From assembly GCA_046331625.1 (NCBI GenBank), contig JAXLQL010000034.1, positions 1 to 64,000 of the forward strand: a DNA stretch of 64,000 bases, given 5' to 3'. The stretch is from JAXLQL01 sp046331625. GTDB taxonomy: Bacteria > Acidobacteriota > Terriglobia > Bryobacterales > Bryobacteraceae. The notes below the pieces were generated by a model. It worked only from the letters and a program-made list of their open reading frames with translations. It searched no databases and was not told the origin of the DNA. The position numbers and the translations under genes were made by a program. Below are positions 58,451 through 64,000 of this stretch, one piece after another (within the stretch, counting starts at the first letter, position 1; every line of letters starts with the position of its first letter).

Positions 58451-58551
58451 TCTTGGGATCCTCCTCACAAGATCCCTCCTCTGGGGCCCTTGGGAACCCC
58501 GAACGGAGGCAGGACACCCCTCGAATGAGGGGATGACAGTCCTGGAGGCGA
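58451..58551 (-). promoter_or_regulatory. Structured 5' leader of the PEP-CTERM gene
   Basis: On the minus strand: CAGGAC (58539-58544 complement) pairs with GTCCTG (58510-58515 complement) around a perfect 6-bp hairpin CCCCTC-ATTC-GAGGGG (58517-58532). Then CCTCC (58505-58509) can pair with GGAGG (58475-58479) around a GGGG/CCCC stem (58483-58500). A second CCTCC (58544-58548) and the Shine-Dalgarno AGGAGG (58460-58465) give alternative pairings. It looks like a translational control element; no known riboswitch class was recognised. Confidence 0.5.
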
Positions 58552-58693
58552 GCATAGCCCGATTCCACCGTCCCGTCAATGTCTAATTTTCGATAAGTAC
58601 TGATAGATCAGCCTATTCCGCCTAGTACCGTAAGCGCTGCTACACTCGAAACCCGCATCCCGCGGGTACCGCTGTGATAACCTAGTAGGTCCC

Positions 58694-60052
58694 GTGGTCG
58701 TTTCCCGCCCGCACTGGACTCCCCAATCCTGGCAAGCCAAACTGGCTCTCCAGCAGCCCACCTACCGGTCCGCCGAAGCCCTGAGTGATGTGGTCGAACA
58801 ACTGGCCGCGCTCCCGCCCTTGGTTACTTCCTGGGAAGTGGCCGCCCTCAAGGGCCAACTTGCGGAAGCGGCCCTCGGCAAGCGATTCGTCCTCCAAGGC
58901 GGTGACTGCGCCGAGCGGTTCGCCGATTGCAGTCCGCCCTCGATCGCCAACAAACTCAAGATCCTGCTCCAGATGAGCCTGGTGCTCATTCATGGATGCA
59001 AGAAGCCGGTCACGCGCATGGGGCGCTTTGCCGGACAATATTCCAAGCCCCGTTCTGACGACAACGAAACGCGCAACGGCGTCACCCTGCCGAGCTATCG
59101 CGGTGACAACATCAACCGGCCGGGATTCACCCCCGAAGACCGCGAGCCCGACCCCATGCTGCTGCTGCGGGGCTATGAGCGGGCCGCGTTGACCCTGAAC
59201 TTCATCCGTTCGCTCGTGCGCGGCGGGTTCGCCGACCTCCACCATCCCGAATACTGGAACCTCCCGTTCGTTCACAAATCACCGGAATCGTCGGAGTATC
59301 AACGGATCGTCGCCAGCGTCGCCGAGTCGCTCCGCTTCATGGAGAATGTGCTCGGAGTCCACTCGGCTCCCATCGAGTGGGTGGATTTCTACACCTGCCA
59401 CGAAGCGCTGCATCTCCACTACGAACAGGCGCAGACGCACAAGGTGCCGCACCGCGCGGGCTGGTTCAATCTGTCGACGCACTTCCCGTGGATCGGAATG
59501 CGCACCGCCGATCCCGATGGCGCCCACGTCGAGTATTTCCGCGGAATCGAGAACCCGATCGGCATCAAGATCGGCCCGTCGGTGACGCGCGAGCAACTGC
59601 TGCGTCTCCTTGACGAACTTCATCCGCGCGACGAGCCCGGCCGGCTGACGCTGATCCACCGCCTGGGCCGCAACAAGATTGCCGATCATCTGCCGCGCAT
59701 CGTCGACATCGTGCGCGAGTCTGGCAAACGCGTCGCCTGGATCTGTGACCCCATGCACGGCAACACGCAGATGACGTCGGCGGGGCTCAAGACGCGCCGC
59801 TTCGACGACATCCTTTGGGAGCTCGAGCAAGCGTTCGCCATCCACACCGCGCTGGGCAGCCACATGGGCGGTGTGCACTTCGAGCTCACCGGCGAAGACG
59901 TCACTGAATGCGTGGGCGGCGCGGCCGGAATCACCGAGGCTGATTTGCACGACAACTATCGCACTGAAGTCGATCCGCGGCTCAACTCCGATCAGGCTCT
60001 CGAACTCGCTCTGCTGATCGCACGGCAAATGATGTCTCCCGGGCGGGCCTGA
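58694..60052 (+). CDS. 3-deoxy-7-phosphoheptulonate (DAHP) synthase, class II
   Basis: 452-residue class II (plant-type) enzyme for the first step of the shikimate pathway: PEP plus erythrose 4-phosphate to DAHP. Landmarks: QGGDCAERFADC near residue 68 with the metal Cys, RMGRFAGQYSKPRS, PDPMLLLRGYERAALTLNF, WVDFYTCHEALHLHYEQA, WIGMRTADPDGAHVEYF, GIENPIGIKIGPS, WICDPMHGNT (PEP-binding, metal His) and GGVHFELTGEDVTEC. The GTG start at 58694 fits the family N-terminus (WTPQSWQAKLA). Monocistronic. Confidence 0.94.
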   Translation: MVVSRPHWTPQSWQAKLALQQPTYRSAEALSDVVEQLAALPPLVTSWEVAALKGQLAEAALGKRFVLQGGDCAERFADCSPPSIANKLKILLQMSLVLIHGCKKPVTRMGRFAGQYSKPRSDDNETRNGVTLPSYRGDNINRPGFTPEDREPDPMLLLRGYERAALTLNFIRSLVRGGFADLHHPEYWNLPFVHKSPESSEYQRIVASVAESLRFMENVLGVHSAPIEWVDFYTCHEALHLHYEQAQTHKVPHRAGWFNLSTHFPWIGMRTADPDGAHVEYFRGIENPIGIKIGPSVTREQLLRLLDELHPRDEPGRLTLIHRLGRNKIADHLPRIVDIVRESGKRVAWICDPMHGNTQMTSAGLKTRRFDDILWELEQAFAIHTALGSHMGGVHFELTGEDVTECVGGAAGITEADLHDNYRTEVDPRLNSDQALELALLIARQMMSPGRA

Positions 60053-60067
60053 CGCGCCCTGAACGAC

Positions 60068-60073
60068 TACACT
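60068..60073 (+). promoter_or_regulatory. -10-like TACACT, leaderless start of the NtrC-type regulator
   Basis: TACACT ends 6 nt before the ATG at 60080. Confidence 0.45.
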
Positions 60074-60079
60074 GTACTT

Positions 60080-61534
60080 ATGCCCGAAGCCTCCCCCACT
60101 GCCACCCGGGTGCTGATTGCCGACGACGAGGAGAACCAACGGCTCGGTTTGGCCTCGATGGTTTCGGCGTGGGGTTTCAAAGCCGAGACGGCTTGCGACG
60201 GCCAGGAAGCGCTCGACAAAGCCGCCGACTTCGAACCCGACATCCTGCTGACCGACATGATGATGCCGCGCATGGATGGCTCGGAGCTTTTGCGGCGCCT
60301 GGCCGCCGCCGGCTACCGGATTCCGGCCATCGTCATCACGGCGTTCGGGAACATCGAAACCGCGGTTGCCACCATTCACGAACTCGGCGCGTTCTGGTTC
60401 CTGGAAAAGCCGATCCAGCCGCAGGTGCTGCGTTTCCTTCTCGAACGAGCCGCCGCGCACGGCAAGCTGGCCGAGGAAGCCGAACGGCTCCACCGCCAAC
60501 TTTCCTATCAGGGCGTGCTTGGCGAACTCGTCGGTAGCTCCGACGCGATGCACCAGGTGTTCTCGCTGATTCAGCAGGTAGCTCCCACCAAAGCGGCCGT
60601 GCTCGTCACCGGAGAAAGCGGCACAGGCAAGGAAATGGTGGCTCGCGCCATCCATCAATTGAGCCCGCGCAGCAGCGGTCCTTTCGTGGCCATCAACTGC
60701 GCCGCTCTCCCCGAAACGCTCATGGAAAGCGAGCTCTTCGGTCACGAGAAGGGCGCATTCACCGGCGCCGTCGAGCGCCGCTCCGGCTGCTTCGAACTCG
60801 CCCAGGGCGGTACGCTCCTGCTCGACGAACTGGCGGAAATGCCCGTCGGCACCCAAGCCAAGCTCCTCCGCGTACTCGAGGATTCGCGCGTGCGCCGGCT
60901 CGGCGGAAAAACAGAAACCGTCGTCGACGTGCGCGTCGTCGCGGCCACCAATCGCCCTCCCGAGGAAGCCATCAAAAAGGGCATGCTCCGCGAGGACCTC
61001 TACTACCGGCTCAACGTTTTCGGTCTCGAACTGCCTCCCCTGCGCCGCCGCCTCGAGGATGTTCCCGCCCTGACCGAAGCCATTCTGCGCGACCTCAACC
61101 AGAAACACGGCATTCGCGTCACGGGAGTGGATACGGAAGTTCTGGCTCGCCTGCAGCGGCACACGTGGCCCGGCAACGTGCGCGAGCTCCGCAACGTGCT
61201 CGAGCGCGCCGCCATCGTCGCCGGATCGGGTTCGATCCAAGTGCAGCATCTCCCCGCCGGACTCGGCGTCGTCGCTCCGCCGCCCGCACCCTCGCAGCCG
61301 GCTCCAGCGGCCGCTCCTGCCCAGCCAGACTCCGAGTGCATCCAGGTCCCCGTCGGCACCACCGTCGAGCAGGCCGAGAAATCGCTCATCCTCTTGACGC
61401 TCGCCCACACCAAGAACAACAAGACGCGCGCCGCGGAAATCCTCGGAATCAGCTTGAAGACGCTGTTCAACAAACTCAAGGAATACGGTTCCGCAACCCC
61501 GCCGGCCGAGCCGGAAGCTCCGGCGGCTCATTGA
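60080..61534 (+). CDS. Sigma-54-dependent response regulator (NtrC family)
   Basis: 484 residues. Receiver domain about 8-125 with phosphoacceptor Asp59 in DILLTDMMMPRMDG and Lys110 in FLEKP. AAA+ domain about 145-385: Walker A GESGTGKE (178-185), the sigma-54 contact loop GAFTGA (225-230), Walker B GTLLLDE (244-250). C-terminal Fis-type helix-turn-helix about 445-475 (NKTRAAEILGISLKTLFNKL). A Pro/Ala linker (about 395-420) precedes it. It would activate sigma-54 promoters after phosphorylation by the kinase encoded 90 nt downstream. Targets are not visible. Confidence 0.95.
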   Translation: MPEASPTATRVLIADDEENQRLGLASMVSAWGFKAETACDGQEALDKAADFEPDILLTDMMMPRMDGSELLRRLAAAGYRIPAIVITAFGNIETAVATIHELGAFWFLEKPIQPQVLRFLLERAAAHGKLAEEAERLHRQLSYQGVLGELVGSSDAMHQVFSLIQQVAPTKAAVLVTGESGTGKEMVARAIHQLSPRSSGPFVAINCAALPETLMESELFGHEKGAFTGAVERRSGCFELAQGGTLLLDELAEMPVGTQAKLLRVLEDSRVRRLGGKTETVVDVRVVAATNRPPEEAIKKGMLREDLYYRLNVFGLELPPLRRRLEDVPALTEAILRDLNQKHGIRVTGVDTEVLARLQRHTWPGNVRELRNVLERAAIVAGSGSIQVQHLPAGLGVVAPPPAPSQPAPAAAPAQPDSECIQVPVGTTVEQAEKSLILLTLAHTKNNKTRAAEILGISLKTLFNKLKEYGSATPPAEPEAPAAH

Positions 61535-61624
61535 GGGATCGCGCCATGACGTACCTTCGGCTCGAGATCAGCGCAAACACCATCGCATCCGGCGTGGCAC
61601 GGCAATTGCTGATGTAACATTTCC

Positions 61625-63547
61625 ATGTCGCTCAAATCACAACTGCGCATCTCCATCGTGACGCTGGTCACGCTGGCCGTCATCGCGCAGAGCGTCATGA
61701 GCCTTCGCTTGGCCGCCGAAGACAAGTTCAAAGTCGCGCTCGAACGCGCCGGCGCCATCGCCGAACAGGTCGGGCAACTCGTTCTCCAGCGCCTCAATGA
61801 GCAGATGCGAGCCGCTCGCCCCACCCCTGGCGCCGACCTCAAGGAACTGGTGCAGCGCCTCACCCGAGAAGACGAGACTCTCGCCCAACTCCTCCCCAAA
61901 ACCGCCGTCAGCACCGAAGGCGTCATGGAGATCATGGTCTGTGACGATTTGGGCGTGATCCTCGTCTCTTCTCAAAAGGACCGTGCCCGCCAGACCTACG
62001 AGTCCGTTCCCGACTTGTCCGAATGGCAGAAACGGGCTTTGTGGGACCGCATCGTGGAAGTCGTCATCCAGAACCGTTTCCGCGACTACGCCATCGTCAC
62101 GCCCATCGGCTTTCAAGGCGTGGCCGCCGGCAAGCCGATCCTCAGTATCCGCGTCGTGGTTTCGACTCTGCTCATCCACAAGACCATCACCGAACACGTC
62201 GAAGGCATGGCCGCCGTCTCGCTTCTGACCCTCGGCGCCTCCGTCATCCTGGCCTATCTCTTCTCCACGCGCCTGCTCCGCTCGCTTGACCGCTTGAGCC
62301 AGCGCATTTCGAGCATCGCCACGGGCGAGTTCGTTCCCGGCACTCCGGGTTCCGGTAAGGAGGCCAAGGAATTCGCCGACATGCAGTCGAACCTCGACGT
62401 GCTCAGTCAACAGTTCCGCGGCGCCAAGGAAGACGTGGTCCAACTGCAGGCCGATATCGATCGCATGATTGATCGTCTCGAAGAGGGCGTCATCGTTTTT
62501 GACCCGCAGCAGCGCGTCATCCGCGCCAGCCGCTCCGCGGAGCACCTCCTCGGCCTCACCGCCGAGCAGATCCGCGGCAAGAACGTAGCCGAGCTCTTTC
62601 CCGCCGGCACCGGACTCGGCGATTTGCTGGCCGGCGCCTTCGCCGCGCGCCAGTCCGCGAGTGACCGCCCAGTGGAGTTCGCCCGCGCCGGTGGAACTCC
62701 CATCCGTCTGCTTGCTACCGTCGAGTTGCTCGATGTCGACGCGGCCGGACGCGCCAGCGTCTTGCTCACGCTCAAAGACGCCGAGACGCGCAGCCAGATC
62801 CGCTCGCAGCTCGACGTGTCCACCCGCCTCACCGCCATGAGCCGCCTCACCGGCGGCGTCGCGCACGAGATCAAGAATCCGCTCAACGCCATGGCGCTGC
62901 ACCTCGAGATTCTCAAGTCGAAGCTCAACGGCGAAGACAACGTGCAGAATGAACTCCGCGTGCTCGGCGGCGAAATCTCACGGCTTGACCGTGTAGTCAA
63001 GACCTTCATCGAATTCACCCGCCCCGTGGACCTGCGCCGCAAAACTCTCGACCTCGGCGAAATGGCTCGTCACGTTGTCGCCCTCGTCGGCCCCGGCGCG
63101 CATCAGGCGGGCATCGAGGTCCGCTTGACAACCGATTCCGAGCCGCTCCAAATCGAGGGCGACGAAGACCTGATGAAACAGGCCCTGCTCAACGTCGTGA
63201 ATAACGGCATCGAGTCCATGAAGCCCGGCGGCAAGCTCGATGTCAAGGTGGGCCGCGACGCAGAAGAAGTGGTGGTTACCGTTTCAGATGAAGGCAGCGG
63301 GATTTCGCCAGCCGTGCGTGATAAGATCTTCAACCTGTACTTCACCACCAAGCAGAAGGGGACGGGGATCGGTCTGGCGATGACTTTTCGCATCGTTCAG
63401 TTCCACGATGGCGCCATCGACTTTACCAGTGAACCCGGAATGGGCACCACGTTCCGAATGCGTTTTCCCGTCGCGCCCGCCGTCGCTGCGGTTCCACAGT
63501 CCTCTCGCCGCGCCGATGACGGCCACACGATCGGAGCTTTCAGCTAA
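61625..63547 (+). CDS. Sensor histidine kinase (NtrB-like, HAMP-PAS-HisKA)
   Basis: 640 residues. N-terminal membrane segment about 9-26, a sensory region about 30-190, a second membrane segment about 195-215, HAMP about 216-268, a coiled stretch, PAS about 270-390, HisKA with phospho-His414 in GGVAHEIKNPLNAM, and HATPase about 510-620 (NVVNNGIESM, DEGSGISPAV, GTGIGLAMTFRIV). It sees a periplasmic signal and phosphorylates the sigma-54 regulator just upstream. The gene order regulator-then-kinase is the reverse of ntrBC. The stop overlaps the next start (TAATG), so the lipoprotein gene is coupled. Confidence 0.94.
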   Translation: MSLKSQLRISIVTLVTLAVIAQSVMSLRLAAEDKFKVALERAGAIAEQVGQLVLQRLNEQMRAARPTPGADLKELVQRLTREDETLAQLLPKTAVSTEGVMEIMVCDDLGVILVSSQKDRARQTYESVPDLSEWQKRALWDRIVEVVIQNRFRDYAIVTPIGFQGVAAGKPILSIRVVVSTLLIHKTITEHVEGMAAVSLLTLGASVILAYLFSTRLLRSLDRLSQRISSIATGEFVPGTPGSGKEAKEFADMQSNLDVLSQQFRGAKEDVVQLQADIDRMIDRLEEGVIVFDPQQRVIRASRSAEHLLGLTAEQIRGKNVAELFPAGTGLGDLLAGAFAARQSASDRPVEFARAGGTPIRLLATVELLDVDAAGRASVLLTLKDAETRSQIRSQLDVSTRLTAMSRLTGGVAHEIKNPLNAMALHLEILKSKLNGEDNVQNELRVLGGEISRLDRVVKTFIEFTRPVDLRRKTLDLGEMARHVVALVGPGAHQAGIEVRLTTDSEPLQIEGDEDLMKQALLNVVNNGIESMKPGGKLDVKVGRDAEEVVVTVSDEGSGISPAVRDKIFNLYFTTKQKGTGIGLAMTFRIVQFHDGAIDFTSEPGMGTTFRMRFPVAPAVAAVPQSSRRADDGHTIGAFS

Positions 63548-64000
63548 TGCGGCGCACCGTTCTCACCAGCCTCCTGGTGGCTGCCTTGCTTGACACGACC
63601 GGTTGCTTGTTCCGTAAGCGCAAGCCCGATCCGCCGCAAGTGGTCGCGCCACCGGCGCTCCGCACACAAACACCCGAGACTCCGAACGTGCCGCCTCCGC
63701 CGGCAGTGGAGACCGCCAAGTCGACGCCCCCGCTTCCGCCTACCGCCGAGAACGTCAAGCTGCCTCCGAAGCCGGTTCCCAAACCCCAGAAAAAAGTGGT
63801 GCGCAAGCCCAGGCCGGCCAAGCCCGCGCAGCCTCCGCCTCTGGTCGCGCAGCAGCCCACTCCAACAACGGAGGCCGCAGCGCCGCCCCCGCAGCTCACG
63901 CAGATCATGAGTCCAGCGGACCAGGCCGCCTACAACCGCGCCATTGACGTCGGAATCGCAACCGCTCGCGCGAATCTCGCCAAGCTCGCCAACCGCACTT
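63547..64000 (+). CDS. Proline-rich lipoprotein, truncated by the window end
   Basis: At least 151 residues, with the 3' end beyond the window. It begins MRRTVLTSLLVAALL and reaches a lipobox TTGC at residue 20, so a lipid anchor is likely. Residues about 30-120 are Pro-, Lys- and Ala-rich (PPPPAVETAKSTPPLPP, KPVPKPQKKVVRKPRP), an extended linker like that of TonB or peptidoglycan-spanning proteins. The last visible part is helical (AAYNRAIDVGIATARANL). It shares one base with the histidine kinase stop, so it may belong to the same signalling operon as an envelope partner. The family cannot be named from what is visible. Confidence 0.78.
   Translation, partial: MRRTVLTSLLVAALLDTTGCLFRKRKPDPPQVVAPPALRTQTPETPNVPPPPAVETAKSTPPLPPTAENVKLPPKPVPKPQKKVVRKPRPAKPAQPPPLVAQQPTPTTEAAAPPPQLTQIMSPADQAAYNRAIDVGIATARANLAKLANRT

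Noticed and set aside
59279..61531. Minus-strand open frame of 750 codons opposite DAHP synthase and the NtrC regulator
   Set aside because: It spans two well-identified genes and their gap on the other strand; the translation has no recognisable domain.
61637..62902. Minus-strand open frame of 421 codons opposite the histidine kinase
   Set aside because: Kinase domains on the plus strand are complete and unambiguous; the antisense frame has no support.
1..64000. tRNA, rRNA, CRISPR arrays, insertion sequences, prophage
   Set aside because: I looked for cloverleaf ends (CCA, TTCGANTC), regularly spaced direct repeats and transposase or integrase motifs and saw none that held up.

Overview
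The window is high-GC bacterial chromosome. Its gene families point to an Acidobacteriota genome close to Solibacter/Bryobacterales: two giant Oar-like TonB-dependent receptors with an N-terminal carboxypeptidase-regulatory domain, a TIGR03437-type ('Solibacter' VVNAASF) protein, a VWFA-related acidobacterial protein, a MacB/FtsX permease of the ADOP type, DUF1549/DUF1553 plus DUF1501 proteins, a PEP-CTERM protein and a MocR regulator. The assignment is inferred from family content; no rRNA or tRNA gene was seen.

Layout. 0-4.4 kb: small ORF, kdsA, S9 peptidase and a pentameric ligand-gated ion channel homologue. 4.4-14.8 kb (minus strand): Oar-like receptor, YVTN-propeller lipoprotein, TIGR03437 protein, then an HprK-like kinase / PqqD-fusion / nucleotidyltransferase trio that resembles a peptide-modification cluster, and an amidohydrolase. 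14.8-17.9 kb: arginine operon argF-(two tandem mini-ORFs)-argH-argR behind a tandem ARG-box operator. 17.9-25.6 kb: PIG-L deacetylase, VWA protein, M28 peptidase, two SDRs, MocR regulator, DinB protein and a DUF433/DUF5615 toxin-antitoxin-like pair. 26-28 kb: ECF sigma factor behind a sigmaE-like promoter, its putative membrane partner, and rsmA. 28-32.7 kb: intradiol dioxygenase, then an overlapping operon cytochrome b / MsrP-like molybdoenzyme / nitronate monooxygenase / PQQ-type propeller. 32.7-34 kb: a multiply frameshifted 2OG-Fe(II) oxygenase pseudogene. 34-37.4 kb: DUF4337 protein, OmpR regulator, nadA, moaA. 37.6-45 kb: second Oar-like receptor, DUF488, acyl-CoA dehydrogenase, class III aminotransferase, haloacid dehalogenase. 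45.2-53 kb: an exported redox operon (c-type heme plus Cu-monooxygenase-like protein, TlpA-like protein, pre-peptidase-like protein, DUF1549/1553 protein, DUF1501 protein). 53.1-58.5 kb: Uma2, tsaE, two small proteins, ADOP permease and a PEP-CTERM protein with a structured leader. 58.7-64 kb: class II DAHP synthase, an NtrC/NtrB-type two-component pair, and a truncated Pro-rich lipoprotein.

Genes are tightly packed, with many ATGA or TGATG overlaps. At least twelve genes carry a TAnnnT hexamer exactly 6-7 nt before the start codon, a signature of leaderless mRNAs. A short palindromic repeat (GGCAGGCTTCAGCC then GCGGGACTTCAGTCCCGC) recurs in intergenic spaces. The most interesting candidates for a poorly described system are the PqqD fusion with an internal export signal and a Gly/Cys tail, the tandem 'NHE' mini-ORFs inside the arginine operon, and the bacterial ion-channel homologue.
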